Below, piece by piece: positions 29,381-38,994 of a DNA stretch of 64,000 nucleotides (position 1 is the first letter of the stretch; each line of letters begins with the position of its first letter). The notes under the pieces are model-generated. The model saw only the letters and a list, made by a program, of their open reading frames with translations. It did not search any database and was not told the origin of the DNA. Both the position numbers and the translations under genes were made by a program. The DNA is from Francisella salimarina (GTDB taxonomy: Bacteria; Pseudomonadota; Gammaproteobacteria; Francisellales; Francisellaceae), in NCBI RefSeq assembly GCF_007923265.1, contig NZ_VOJA01000004.1:62001-126000 (forward strand). The letters run 5' to 3'.

Positions 29381-30727
29381 ATGCAAAATCAAAGTTTACT
29401 TATCAAAAATGCTACAGTTGTAAATGAAGGCAAAACATTTAAATCTGATGTTTTCGTTGAAAATGGCAAGATTGCACAGGTTGCTGCAAATATAGACAAA
29501 CCCGCAGATAAAGTTATAGATGCTACAGGCCTACATCTACTACCAGGTATGATAGATGATCAGGTGCATTTCAGAGAGCCTGGTCTTATGCACAAGGGTG
29601 AAATCGAGACAGAATCAAAAGCTGCTGTAATGGGTGGTATTACGTCATATATGGAGATGCCAAATGTAAACCCAGCGACTACAGTTGTAGAGCGTTTAGC
29701 TGAGAAAAAAGAACGCGCTGCTGCTAGGTCTCATGCTAACTATGCTTTTTATCTGGGAGCGACAAATGATAATGTTGAAGAGCTAAAGCGCCTGAAACCA
29801 AATGATGCTTGTGCTATCAAAATCTTTATGGGAGCATCGACTGGTAATATGCTAGTGAACAATCCTGAGACTTTAGAAGGTTTCTTTAGAGATAGTCCAC
29901 TTCTTATCGTAACTCATTGCGAAGATACTCCTATGATTACAGAGCTTGAGAACAAGGCTCGTGAGAAATATGGCGAAGATGTACCATTTGACCTGCATCC
30001 AGAGATTCGCTCAAGAGAAGCTTGCTTTAAGTCATCAGAGCTTGCAGTTGGCCTTGCGAGAAAATATAACTCAAGACTTCATGTACTTCATCTAACTACA
30101 GCGGAAGAGATGGTACATTTTGATAATTCCATTCCACTTGAGGAAAAGAGAATTACAGCAGAGGTTTGTGCCCATCATCTATTCTTCTCGCGTATAGATT
30201 ATGCTGAGAAAGGTGCTTTGATTAAGTGTAACCCAGCTATTAAAGAAGAATCAGATCGTTTGAAGCTACTCGAATGTGTTGCAAATGACACTATTGATGT
30301 AATTGCTACAGATCATGCCCCACATACTTGGGAAGAAAAGCAAGGCACTTACTTCAAAGCTCCAGCAGGCTTGCCATTAGTTGAAGAGGCTCTTATATCT
30401 GTATTAGAACATTATCACAACGGTTTCTTAACTCTTGAGCAAGTTGTCCAAAAAACTGCTCATGCTCCAGCTATAGTATATAAGGTAAAAGATCGTGGCT
30501 TCATCCGTGAAGGCTATGCTGCTGACTTAGTACTTGTAAATCTAAATGAGCCACATACTCGTACTGATGAGTGCTCTCATTATAAATGTGGTTGGACTCC
30601 GTTTGCTGGTCGTACTTTTAAATCAAAAGTTCAAACAACTATTATCAACGGTGTTGTGAAGTACCATAAAGGTAAAGTAGTCAGCGATCAAAGAGGGCAA
30701 TGCTTAGAGTTTAATCATGAGTTTTAA
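29381..30727 (+). CDS. pyrC: Dihydroorotase
   Basis: A 448-residue amidohydrolase that closes carbamoyl-aspartate to dihydroorotate, the third step of pyrimidine synthesis. The metal-site region reads GMIDDQVHFREPG at residues 56-68. Most amidohydrolases have HxH here, and this one has Q61-V-H63, a substitution I recall in a subgroup of dihydroorotases. Other landmarks are MEMPNVNP, KIFMGAST with the lysine expected to be carboxylated, HCED, LHVLHLTTAEE and ATDHAPH. AAAGGAGG lies 6 bases before the ATG and is part of a leader hairpin. Allantoinase-like activity is the alternative, but the pyrimidine genes nearby argue for PyrC. Confidence 0.88.
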   Translation: MQNQSLLIKNATVVNEGKTFKSDVFVENGKIAQVAANIDKPADKVIDATGLHLLPGMIDDQVHFREPGLMHKGEIETESKAAVMGGITSYMEMPNVNPATTVVERLAEKKERAAARSHANYAFYLGATNDNVEELKRLKPNDACAIKIFMGASTGNMLVNNPETLEGFFRDSPLLIVTHCEDTPMITELENKAREKYGEDVPFDLHPEIRSREACFKSSELAVGLARKYNSRLHVLHLTTAEEMVHFDNSIPLEEKRITAEVCAHHLFFSRIDYAEKGALIKCNPAIKEESDRLKLLECVANDTIDVIATDHAPHTWEEKQGTYFKAPAGLPLVEEALISVLEHYHNGFLTLEQVVQKTAHAPAIVYKVKDRGFIREGYAADLVLVNLNEPHTRTDECSHYKCGWTPFAGRTFKSKVQTTIINGVVKYHKGKVVSDQRGQCLEFNHEF

Positions 30728-30734
30728 GTAATAG

Positions 30735-31003
30735 TTTCGCTATTTACTTCGTAAGTTATAGCGACATACTTTTTTCATGGCAGCCACACCCCGCCATTAA
30801 AATGGCACCCCTCTCAAGAGGGGAATTGTATGCAAAACTGCCTAGCACTACGCTATCGTAGCCAAAATTAAATGGAAAATAAAAAACTCACTTCGTTCAT
30901 ACAGTTTTATTTTCTTATCATTTGCTTTTGAAACTACTAGCCGCTAATATGCTGATTCCCCTTCAAATATTGAAGGGGTGGCTTGCGAAGCAAGACGGGG
31001 TAG
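30735..31003. repeat. Composite intergenic repeat: REP-like units inserted in a second repeat family
   Basis: From 30735 the sequence matches the repeat at 56799 (TTTCGCTATTTACTTCGTAAG, then CATACTTTTTTCATG). It is interrupted by a REP-like unit (30780-30827) and resumes with GTATGCAAAACTGCCTAGCACTAC (30828-30851). After about 90 unrelated bases it picks up again with ACTACTAGCCGCTAATATGCTG. A second REP-like unit in the opposite orientation closes it (30955-31003). No gene is seen in these 280 bases. Confidence 0.8.
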
Positions 31004-31010
31004 TATTTTA

Positions 31011-31883
31011 CTATTTTATATACTCATCAAACCAAGCGATTTGCTTAGCTAATATCTTCTGTAGAGGCTCACCTTCATAACATTCATAGTGACTAATTCC
31101 TTCTAGAATCATTAGCTCTTTTGGCTCATTAGCTTTTTCATATAATATATGTGACTCTTCAACTGGGTTTACAGAGTCAGTATCAGAAGCAACTATTAGT
31201 ACAGGGATTCTTAAATCGCCAATATAGTTCTCAGGTTTGTGCGACATAGTTTCATTAACTGTAAGAAATGGAATCTTAATATCAAAAGCATCATACTCTT
31301 TGCTATATCTTTCATAAAAGCCTTTAGACTGCTCATCTGTAAGTACTTTATGTAAAGGTACCATCATCTCTTTACCAGTTTTTTCTTTTTTAGCTAACAT
31401 TTTTTCAATCATGCCAAGGAATTTCTCTTTTTCTTCATCTGACATGTCGCCTGTGATTACTCTCTCACCATTAGCAAAAGTTAGCTGAACTGATAGACAT
31501 TTTACAAGATCATTTTGCGCAGCTGCTGTGATAGCGTTAGCACCACCATACGAAGTACCCCAAAGCCCAATTTTATTAGAATCAACAAAATCTAAACCAG
31601 CAACATAATCAATCGCAGAGTGAATGTCTTCGATTTGTAGTTTTGGCACTAGTCGACCTCTTTCACCTTCGCTCTCGCCAAAGCCTCTATAGTCAAAGTT
31701 AAGTACAACATACCCAGCCATTGCAAAAGCTTCTGCATATGCCGGTAACAATACCTCTTTAAACCCAGCAAAACCATGACATAAAATTATCGCGGGATAT
31801 TTATTGTTTTGATCAAAGTTTTCAGGTTTATATAGCTGTGCTGATATATTACATCCATGAGATGTGAAGTTTACTTTTTCCAT
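31011..31883 (-). CDS. Alpha/beta hydrolase
   Basis: A 290-residue alpha/beta-hydrolase of the dienelactone hydrolase / acyl-peptidase-like type. The oxyanion region LCHGFAGFKE is near residue 35, the nucleophile elbow GTSYGG at about 109-114 (Ser), an aspartate in ASDTDSVNP and the catalytic His in GISHYECYEG complete the triad. There is no signal peptide, so it acts in the cytoplasm. A Lys/Glu-rich lid segment lies at about residues 150-190. The substrate is not evident. It is a single gene ending in the repeat-rich gap after pyrC. Confidence 0.85.
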   Translation of the reverse strand: MEKVNFTSHGCNISAQLYKPENFDQNNKYPAIILCHGFAGFKEVLLPAYAEAFAMAGYVVLNFDYRGFGESEGERGRLVPKLQIEDIHSAIDYVAGLDFVDSNKIGLWGTSYGGANAITAAAQNDLVKCLSVQLTFANGERVITGDMSDEEKEKFLGMIEKMLAKKEKTGKEMMVPLHKVLTDEQSKGFYERYSKEYDAFDIKIPFLTVNETMSHKPENYIGDLRIPVLIVASDTDSVNPVEESHILYEKANEPKELMILEGISHYECYEGEPLQKILAKQIAWFDEYIK

Positions 31884-32032
31884 ATTTCTTCTAGTTGTTA
31901 GTTTATATACTTGTGTAACTTTATTTTAGCAGAAATTAAGAGTGGTAACTTGTAGAAGAGATTTTTATATACAAACTTATTATGACAAAAGAGTATACTA
32001 GGTGTAAGTAAATCTTATTATAAACATTGAAC

Positions 32033-32578
32033 ATGGATAAACAGCAAATAATTACTGCTACACAAAATTGGGTTAAGACATTTGTTGTTGGTATGAACCT
32101 TTGCCCATTTGCTAAGCGTGAAGTTGTTAAAAATAGAGTTCGTTATTTTGTCTCACAAGCAATAAGTCCGGAGCAGTTATTAGCAGAAGTACAGGCAGAA
32201 TTAGAGCTATTAGAGAGTGACACGAATATTGAGACAACTCTAGTTATTCATCCGTATGTTTTACAAGACTTCTACGACTACAATGACTTTCTGTATGATA
32301 CAGATAATCTTTTGATTGATCTGTCATTAGAAGGAGTTTATCAGATAGCAAGTTTTCATCCTGATTATCAGTTTGAAGGGGTAGAATTAGATGATGTTGA
32401 GAATTATACAAACCGTTCGCCTTATCCGATGTTGCACTTGATTCGAGAGGAGTCTCTTGAGAGAGCAATAGCTAATTATCCAAATCCTGATGATATATCT
32501 CAAAGAAATATTGATTTGATGAATGAGCTAGGATTAGATAAGGTTAAAGCTTTATTGAAATCATGTTTTGATATCTGA
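32033..32578 (+). CDS. DUF1415-family protein
   Basis: A 181-residue soluble protein of the conserved family DUF1415. The N-terminal WVKTFVVGMNLCPFAKREV and the central FHPDYQFEGVELDDVENYTNRSPYPMLHLIREES are the family hallmarks. No biochemical role is known to me; the conserved Cys and His might bind a metal. I used the ATG at 32033 (MDKQQI) rather than a TTG two codons upstream. No strong ribosome binding site is visible for either. Confidence 0.85.
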   Translation: MDKQQIITATQNWVKTFVVGMNLCPFAKREVVKNRVRYFVSQAISPEQLLAEVQAELELLESDTNIETTLVIHPYVLQDFYDYNDFLYDTDNLLIDLSLEGVYQIASFHPDYQFEGVELDDVENYTNRSPYPMLHLIREESLERAIANYPNPDDISQRNIDLMNELGLDKVKALLKSCFDI

Positions 32579-32803
32579 GGCGAAAAGTCTTTTGATTAAA
32601 TATTTAGTCTGTATGTTTTTAGCTTTATAAAAGCGTTAAAAGCTTAATTTCCTTATATGCTCTAGTTAATAACTATATTTTTGAAAACTCTTAGGGTACC
32701 TGTTTTGACTACTTTATATCTTTAGTTGCTATTGCAAATTACATTATGATTGAGCTTCACATTTAATGATTAGTTTTTAAATAAGATAAAAAAAGGATAA
32801 AAT

Positions 32804-34690
32804 ATGATTAGAAAAAAAATTACACTAGCGCTTTCGTTAGCTACTACTGTTAGTTTATTACCTAGTGCTTCATTCGCAGCAGAGAACTCTGGTGGAAGTG
32901 TAGCCTCTAGTGTTGCGAATATGATTTTAGGTCAAGTGGGGGCAGGAGCTGGAAAACAAGCAACTGCATTTGCAACTGAATTAATGAAAGGGATACTAAT
33001 ATCTTATGGAATTTATGAAGATCCAAATCAGAAAATACTTGATAAGTTAGATGCACTATCTGATCAAATAGCAGATCTTCAAACCACTGTTATATCTAGG
33101 TTTAATTATATTGATAGTCAGTTTTATAATTTATTTTCACAGAGTGTTGAGGATGCTTCTTTAGAAATGATTGAGACTTCTGAGTTTATAAATGTTAAAA
33201 TGCAGACCTTAATAAAGACGATTTCGTCCGGTAATTATTCTGATATACTGGATAAATATTATAAGAATTTTGACTTTGATAATGTCTCTGATAGTAATTT
33301 AGAGTTATTGTCTAGAAGTTTTTGGAAGGAAGTTTTAGAGCGAGATGCTGCTAGTGGTAATTCAGCAGGAACTGTTAGTAGAGACTTGGAGCATATCGTG
33401 GATGCTTTGAACCATGAAAAATATTCTATAAAAAGCCAAAGTATGCATTTAGATAGTCTATATTCAAAGATTGATAAAATGGATTCAAGTGGTAATGTTA
33501 TTAGTAATTTGTATGAGCAAATTGATGCAAACACTATAGGAGGTGGAATTAAGAGTACAGATACTGCTGACTCAACGGGTGTTTGTTATGGAGATGCTGC
33601 AGCTGCTAAATATCTAGGATATACCACAGCGTATACAGCGGCTTACAATTTACACGCACTAGATACTATTTTTGAGAATGCAAATGGGTTTTCAAGTTAT
33701 GCAACGAATAATAATTCTGTATCATATATGTTGGAAATACAAGATAATGCTCGGAATGAGATGTCTAGCTGTAACTATTTTGGAAACTTAAATGGATCAG
33801 CGTGGCCTGGTGTAACTTATATACCGTTACTAAAGGAAAGAAAACCCTTTCTTAAAGTGTTTATTCCTGTGTTAGATCCAAAAAGTCGTACTCTTCCTGA
33901 TGCTAAAAAACTTGCAGATACAGCATCAGTAGATGATGCTGAAAAATACTTAGCAAGAGAAAAAGTTATGTTTTTAAAATCTTTATCTAGTCATGTTAAA
34001 GAGCTTAAAAAAGCAGCATACACAACATCTAAAGATACTTTAGTTGCAGAGTATGAATTAAAAGATACTTATGATATCGATAATTCAGCGTTATTTTCTT
34101 ATGAAAAAGATAGTTTGAAAGCTAAGGTTTCATGCACATATACTAACTGTGTAGTGAATGTTGAAAATGTACCTACTGATGGTTATACCATACGTTCTAT
34201 AGATGATGGAATCATGAAGAGCCTCACTAAAGGCGATAATAAAATATCTTTTAATTATCCAACTGATTGGTCTAAACCGGGTAAAGATGTTATTGTTGTG
34301 GAAGATGAAAAAGGTAATGAAGTAAAAGAAATTAATATCAAAGCTCTTCTACCTGTCAGTGCTGGCACCGTCGTGGGAGATCATAATATCGAAACTAATA
34401 TGAAAGGCTCTATGTTTGAGATTGTTTATCAAGCTCATGAAGGAGATCTTTCATATAGTATGAGTTGTACAGAGTCAAATCATAATGGGGTAAATAAGCC
34501 TAGCTCATGCACACCATATAAAATGTACATTAATTCTCCTGGTCAACGCGATGAGGAATATAATATTGTTTTTGATAATGGTTTGATAAAACAAACAGCC
34601 ACTTATAGTTGTAAAACATCTAAATCGAAAGCTGTTTGTACTGGTATTACATGGGGTACTCCAAAGATTATGAAAGATTTTAGTAGTTAA
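32804..34690 (+). CDS. Large secreted protein A (paralog of the 35834 gene)
   Basis: A 628-residue protein that I cannot place in a family. A signal peptide ends near residue 26 (PSASFA). It is followed by a small-residue-rich hydrophobic stretch (SVANMILGQVGAGAGKQ), then a long helical region with heptad-like repeats (KILDKLDALSDQIADLQTTV, about 77-97). A Cys-containing middle part includes MSSCNYFGN and WPGVTYIPLL. The C-terminal about 250 residues are predicted mostly beta, with paired cysteines. It shares several motifs with the 804-residue protein downstream, including FWK[ED]V and the CxxFGN-x-VTY block. An export signal, amphipathic helices and a beta C-terminus would suit a toxin-like or host-interacting protein, but this is only inference. 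A good AAAAAAAGGA site precedes the ATG. Confidence 0.75.
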   Translation: MIRKKITLALSLATTVSLLPSASFAAENSGGSVASSVANMILGQVGAGAGKQATAFATELMKGILISYGIYEDPNQKILDKLDALSDQIADLQTTVISRFNYIDSQFYNLFSQSVEDASLEMIETSEFINVKMQTLIKTISSGNYSDILDKYYKNFDFDNVSDSNLELLSRSFWKEVLERDAASGNSAGTVSRDLEHIVDALNHEKYSIKSQSMHLDSLYSKIDKMDSSGNVISNLYEQIDANTIGGGIKSTDTADSTGVCYGDAAAAKYLGYTTAYTAAYNLHALDTIFENANGFSSYATNNNSVSYMLEIQDNARNEMSSCNYFGNLNGSAWPGVTYIPLLKERKPFLKVFIPVLDPKSRTLPDAKKLADTASVDDAEKYLAREKVMFLKSLSSHVKELKKAAYTTSKDTLVAEYELKDTYDIDNSALFSYEKDSLKAKVSCTYTNCVVNVENVPTDGYTIRSIDDGIMKSLTKGDNKISFNYPTDWSKPGKDVIVVEDEKGNEVKEINIKALLPVSAGTVVGDHNIETNMKGSMFEIVYQAHEGDLSYSMSCTESNHNGVNKPSSCTPYKMYINSPGQRDEEYNIVFDNGLIKQTATYSCKTSKSKAVCTGITWGTPKIMKDFSS

Positions 34691-34774
34691 TGTCTTTCTG
34701 TGAATAGTCAATTACTTTATTTATTTTCTATAACTGACTGATACTTAAGGCTTAAAAATTGGTTGATTAACTAG

Positions 34775-35630
34775 GATGCACAAAAATAAATATTCATCGT
34801 AACCAAATAAAAGTACAAGCTAGTTTAATCATCCCTAAATACGCTGAAATGGTTTTATCAAATCTGGAAAACACTCTTCTAAAATGCTTAGTTTTAGAAA
34901 AGAAATTCTCTATCAAATGTCTTTCTTTGTATATTTGAATATCAAAATCTATAGGATTTATAGTATTTGATTTACAAGGAATGACAGCTTCAGAGGATAT
35001 ATTTTGAATATGTTCCCTAATCTCATTAGAGTGATATGCTCTATCAGCAATAACTTTTGTATTATATACATTTTGTAGTAAGTCTATAGCTACTTTACTA
35101 TCATGAGTTTTACCTTCTGATAGTAATATTTCCATTGGGTTGCCTAAAGCATCAGTCATAGCATGAATCTTGGTAGTTACTCCTCCAACTGATCTACCAA
35201 TTGCTTGGTTATTATCTTTATCATATCCTGTAGCACAAGTATGTGCTCTTGCTATTGTTGAATCAAGCATAACTTCTTGTAAGTCAGGATTTTGTACTGA
35301 CTTAAATAATCTAGAGAATATGCCTTTATCACACCAATCTTTAAAACGCTTATGTATTGATCTATATTTACCATAATAAAATGGTAACATTCTCCATTGA
35401 CAGCCTGTACGTAACACATAAGATACAGCTTCAATAAACAATCTTAATTTGGCTTCATCATTGGTATGTATACCTTTTTGTGATTTTAAGAATAATAAAA
35501 TACTTGACCAGAATACTTCTTTTATATGATAATGCATTTTGCTAAACCTTTGATATTTATTACTTTTCAACTTTTAAATAACAACGGTTTAGCTATTTTC
35601 AATCGAATTTATGTTTTTTGTCCACAGAAC
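34775..35630. mobile_element. IS5-family insertion sequence (ISFtu2-like)
   Basis: An 856-base element bounded on both sides by CTAG (34771-34774 and 35631-35634), consistent with a 4-base target duplication or target preference. Reading inward, the ends GATGCACAAAAATAAATATTC and GTTCTGTGGACAAAAAACATAAATTC are imperfect inverted repeats; the left end seems to lack a few bases. It carries one transposase gene and separates the two large secreted-protein genes. Confidence 0.78.
34794..35537 (-). CDS. IS5-family DDE transposase
   Basis: The product is 247 residues from the ATG at 35537, which has an AAAGG nine bases upstream; an upstream in-frame methionine would add 11 residues. The N-terminal GCQWRMLP block is the DUF4096-like region of IS5 transposases. 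The DDE residues are visible in MLDST, IADRAYHS and ERHLIENFF, with the conserved RSVGGVTTKIH between. The 247-residue length is what I recall for the ISFtu2 transposase. The frame is intact, so the element may be active. Confidence 0.9.
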   Translation of the reverse strand: MHYHIKEVFWSSILLFLKSQKGIHTNDEAKLRLFIEAVSYVLRTGCQWRMLPFYYGKYRSIHKRFKDWCDKGIFSRLFKSVQNPDLQEVMLDSTIARAHTCATGYDKDNNQAIGRSVGGVTTKIHAMTDALGNPMEILLSEGKTHDSKVAIDLLQNVYNTKVIADRAYHSNEIREHIQNISSEAVIPCKSNTINPIDFDIQIYKERHLIENFFSKTKHFRRVFSRFDKTISAYLGMIKLACTFIWLR

Positions 35631-35833
35631 CTAGTTTTTATGCATAAAACCTAATGATTTTTATATTAATACCTGTATTTATCCAAAGATTTATGAAACT
35701 ATATGTGCTCCTAAAAATAGTTTAGAAGAAGGTCACAGTAGCTATAGTGACTACTAAAGTTATTTAAAAGCTATTGATTAATCTAATATTATTATTGCAA
35801 TGACAAATTATCACAAAAAAAGGAAATTGTAAT

Positions 35834-38248
35834 ATGTTAAAAAAAATAGCTTTAGCAACAACTCTCTCGACGATGTCTATGATAGGTTCAAATGCTTACT
35901 CAGCTAGTCTTCCAGGCTTTATAAGTATTGAAAATATTCTTGGAGCTGCAACTAATCTTCCTCCTGAGTTTGGTGGAGAATATGCAGCAATGGGTCTTAA
36001 AGTATATGGGAAAGTAAAATGCATTATACAGGATTGTCCAGAAGACCCTATTTCGAGGTTGCTAAAGGGGATGGATAAAAAGCTAGATAAGATTATTGAG
36101 AGTATAGAAAAAATTGAACAACAGTTACAAGAAGGTTTTGATAGTATTAATGCTCATCTAACCCAGCAAGACCGAGATCAATTTAAAAAAGAGCTCAACG
36201 ATTTAAAAAATATTATGGAAATCCCTAAATCAATTAATAAAACCATACTTATAGCTCTTCAAAACCCTATATATGATGGTTTCTGGGAGAAAAACGCTTT
36301 GAAATATAATCAGCTTAGTGAAAGTCAAGACGGTATTGATCTTCTAGGGGATGTTTTTTGGAAAGATGTTGTGGCATATGATAGGACTGTTTCAAGCGCA
36401 GACAGATACCAAACAGTCTCATACCAACTTAACGAAGTTGCACCTGATCGCCTTAGACAGGCTTCATTTAAAGAGATCGTTGACGGTGTTGAATCAATGT
36501 ATGATGTCCTGGATCGTATCTATTCTGAAAATAATAGTCAAAATCAAAAACTTTTTAATCAGATTAATGAGGCGACACTAAATACAGACTTACTTGGTTC
36601 AAATACATCTATGTCATCTATTTGTAGTGGAGAAAAAAACTCTTCAGTTACTTCAGTATATGCCTTGGCTGCTCAGGCTATGTCTTACACTTATGGTGTA
36701 TACTCAAATATGATTGACGCATCTGTTACTGATAGAACATATAGTACTTTGGGTGAAATGAAAGCCAGCTATGATATTCAGTTGCAGAAGCTGAAAGATC
36801 TAACTCAAAGTGAAATGAGGTGTAGTATGTTTGGTAATGAAGTCGAAGGGTTTCCTAATGTTACTTATACTACTCTAACAAAGAATAATGAAAGATATTT
36901 GGTAATGTATACAAAAATACAGAATCCTTTTGATATTCCTTCAGCAGTAGACTTTGCCAATGCAAATTTTGATAATGATAAAGTTATAAGCAATATGAGT
37001 GTTCCACAAAAAAATATAATCGAAAATGTGTTATCAAAGAAAAAGGCTAATAGCGAGATTGAAGCTGCGTTTACACCAATATGGTTTGATGGCACCTATT
37101 TTATAGCTAAGTATAAATTAGGTAATAATGATATTGTTTCTGATGATAAGTTTAGTAAGGATAAAAAAATTGATGGTTTAATATATGGCTATCAATGTAA
37201 TCAAAATACTTGTAATTTTCATTTTAATGCTGATGAAATAGGGTACGAGATTGATTTTAATCGTGAAAAAATAGTAGATTTAAAAAAGGGTGCACAGGTT
37301 GTATCTCATGAGTTTAGTTTGAGTGGACATGAAAAACAAGAGGAGTTTCCTGTTTATTTTACTGTTCGTAAGGGTACGATGGATCCAGTAACTCAAAAAA
37401 TTAATATTAGGATGCCTGCTGGAGCATCTATATTGTTCGATATTGATGATTTGAAAATCACGCGACATGATACTAGAGGATATGGTAACCAAGGGGTTAT
37501 GGTTGAGATTAAAGATAGTGCGCCAGAGGGGTTTAAACTTGGTCGTGACTCATATGCTATAGGTAGAGATGCGGATTATTATAGAACTGTATATGTTAAT
37601 GATAATAAAATTATTTTTGATGCACCAGGATCATATAAAAACACTCCTAACTTTACAGATCTTTACTTATACATAAATAAAGATCTATCTCAGAAAGTGC
37701 ATATTAAATGTGATGGCTATAATGAAAATTGTAAGGTCGAAGATTGGTCTTCTGTAAGAAGTATTGATTATTCTAGAACATTAAAGTATTACACAACAGA
37801 TGATCCTAGTATTGATGTAGATAGTTCTTGGTTGTATTATCTCGAACCGTCTCGTAGCTATTCAAATGGAATTAGCTATACAAGACCAGTAAGAGTGGGA
37901 CATGAAAATCATGCAAAACACAACTACAGATATTCTGGAACAGAAATTGAGTTTAAATGCCCTGTTGGATATGGGATTCCTAATGTAGTAGGATCTGACC
38001 TAGCTTTAGGTGAGAATATGATTCTTAAATCAAAAGATGGAGAGAAGTATCCTGTTAGGTATCTGGCATTAAGTGGTAGCTATGTTATTTACCTAAGTGC
38101 TGAAGATAGTCGTAGCAGTAGTTCTAAAATAACTTATTTTAATAATAAAACTTTAGAATATCCTAGATTTACTTCTAGTCGTCAAAAATATAATACGGAG
38201 ATTACATGTGTTGCAGAAGATGCTATAGATAAATTTGAATTAGCATAG
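35834..38248 (+). CDS. Large secreted protein B (paralog of the 32804 gene)
   Basis: An 804-residue exported protein with a signal peptide to about residue 23 (SNAYSA). The N-terminal third is helical, with a coiled-coil stretch (MDKKLDKIIESIEKIEQQLQEGF). LLGDVFWKDV and EMRCSMFGNEVEGFPNVTYTTL line up with protein A upstream. The C-terminal half is long, predicted beta-rich, and contains spaced Cys pairs (CNQNTC, CDGYNENC) that could form disulfides. I recognise no catalytic motif. Protein A and B share order and motifs but have diverged strongly, so the duplication is old. A clear AAAAAAAGGAAA site precedes the ATG, and a terminator follows. Confidence 0.75.
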   Translation: MLKKIALATTLSTMSMIGSNAYSASLPGFISIENILGAATNLPPEFGGEYAAMGLKVYGKVKCIIQDCPEDPISRLLKGMDKKLDKIIESIEKIEQQLQEGFDSINAHLTQQDRDQFKKELNDLKNIMEIPKSINKTILIALQNPIYDGFWEKNALKYNQLSESQDGIDLLGDVFWKDVVAYDRTVSSADRYQTVSYQLNEVAPDRLRQASFKEIVDGVESMYDVLDRIYSENNSQNQKLFNQINEATLNTDLLGSNTSMSSICSGEKNSSVTSVYALAAQAMSYTYGVYSNMIDASVTDRTYSTLGEMKASYDIQLQKLKDLTQSEMRCSMFGNEVEGFPNVTYTTLTKNNERYLVMYTKIQNPFDIPSAVDFANANFDNDKVISNMSVPQKNIIENVLSKKKANSEIEAAFTPIWFDGTYFIAKYKLGNNDIVSDDKFSKDKKIDGLIYGYQCNQNTCNFHFNADEIGYEIDFNREKIVDLKKGAQVVSHEFSLSGHEKQEEFPVYFTVRKGTMDPVTQKINIRMPAGASILFDIDDLKITRHDTRGYGNQGVMVEIKDSAPEGFKLGRDSYAIGRDADYYRTVYVNDNKIIFDAPGSYKNTPNFTDLYLYINKDLSQKVHIKCDGYNENCKVEDWSSVRSIDYSRTLKYYTTDDPSIDVDSSWLYYLEPSRSYSNGISYTRPVRVGHENHAKHNYRYSGTEIEFKCPVGYGIPNVVGSDLALGENMILKSKDGEKYPVRYLALSGSYVIYLSAEDSRSSSSKITYFNNKTLEYPRFTSSRQKYNTEITCVAEDAIDKFELA

Positions 38249-38279
38249 ATACAGGCTTTCTTTTCGTTAAATTATCTTT

Positions 38280-38307
38280 AAAAACTAGTTTAACTTAACT
38301 GGTTTTT
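38280..38307 (+). terminator. Hairpin terminator after secreted protein B
   Basis: An 11-base stem (AAAAACTAGTT with AACTGGTTTTT, one G-T pair) around a 6-base loop starts 31 bases after the stop and ends in five T residues. It separates this gene from the sensory operon that follows. Confidence 0.65.
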
Positions 38308-38392
38308 GAATTTCTTTTCAGTTTATTGATCTTTGATTATTTGATTTTATATTTATATAATGTATCTATGATCATAGTCAATATGGATAGAT

Positions 38393-38989
38393 ATGAGAAA
38401 GGTTGTTCATTGGATTGATGATGAAGTAAGTAAGCTTGACATACTGATAAAACAAATACAAAAACAAAATATCTTTGTTAGGACGTATAGATCAGGAGAA
38501 GAGTTTTTTGAAAAGTATCATCCAAGTCCAGTAGAAATTATATTTATCGATTATTATTTAGGTATTGGTAGTACAGGGCTGGAGCTGTTATATAGAATTA
38601 GAAAAGAGAAGATTGAATCTAGAGTAGTTGTTATTTCAGGAATGCTAGATGTAAAAAGTACTAGGGATTTAATTTTTGCAGGTGCTTCAGATATAATTGA
38701 AAAACAAAGTCCAATAACATTACTTAAAGATATTTTTACTCAAATTTCTCAAGTTGAAGCAAGTTATAAAAGCTCTAGAGTTCGAGATATTTATAATGCA
38801 ATGTCAGAAAAACAGCAGAAAGTATGTGATGGAATGATAAAAAGGCTTTCAACTACAGAGATAGTTAATCTAACAGGGCTTGGATATTCAAATGTACGTA
38901 AATATAAGGGTCAGATCTTTAAGCTATTTAGAGAAAAAGGATATATGATTAGTGGAGCTAATGATATAAGTAAACTTTTTATGAAATAA
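38393..38989 (+). CDS. Response regulator with C-terminal helix-turn-helix
   Basis: A 198-residue two-component response regulator. The receiver domain (about 1-120) has acidic pocket D9-D10, phospho-acceptor D53 in FIDYYLG, switch residue S82 and K104. The C-terminal part (about 138-190) has a LuxR/NarL-like recognition pattern (MSEKQQKVCDGMIKRLSTTEIVNLTGLGYSNVRKYK), so it probably binds DNA. It is the first gene of a tight operon with a binding protein (5-base gap) and a hybrid kinase. Its target may include the surrounding secreted-protein genes, but no operator is apparent. Confidence 0.9.
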   Translation: MRKVVHWIDDEVSKLDILIKQIQKQNIFVRTYRSGEEFFEKYHPSPVEIIFIDYYLGIGSTGLELLYRIRKEKIESRVVVISGMLDVKSTRDLIFAGASDIIEKQSPITLLKDIFTQISQVEASYKSSRVRDIYNAMSEKQQKVCDGMIKRLSTTEIVNLTGLGYSNVRKYKGQIFKLFREKGYMISGANDISKLFMK

Positions 38990-38994
38990 AAGGT

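Noticed and set aside
34505-34711. Minus-strand 68-residue frame overlapping the end of secreted protein A
   Set aside because: It has no ribosome binding site and overlaps a longer exported protein on the other strand.
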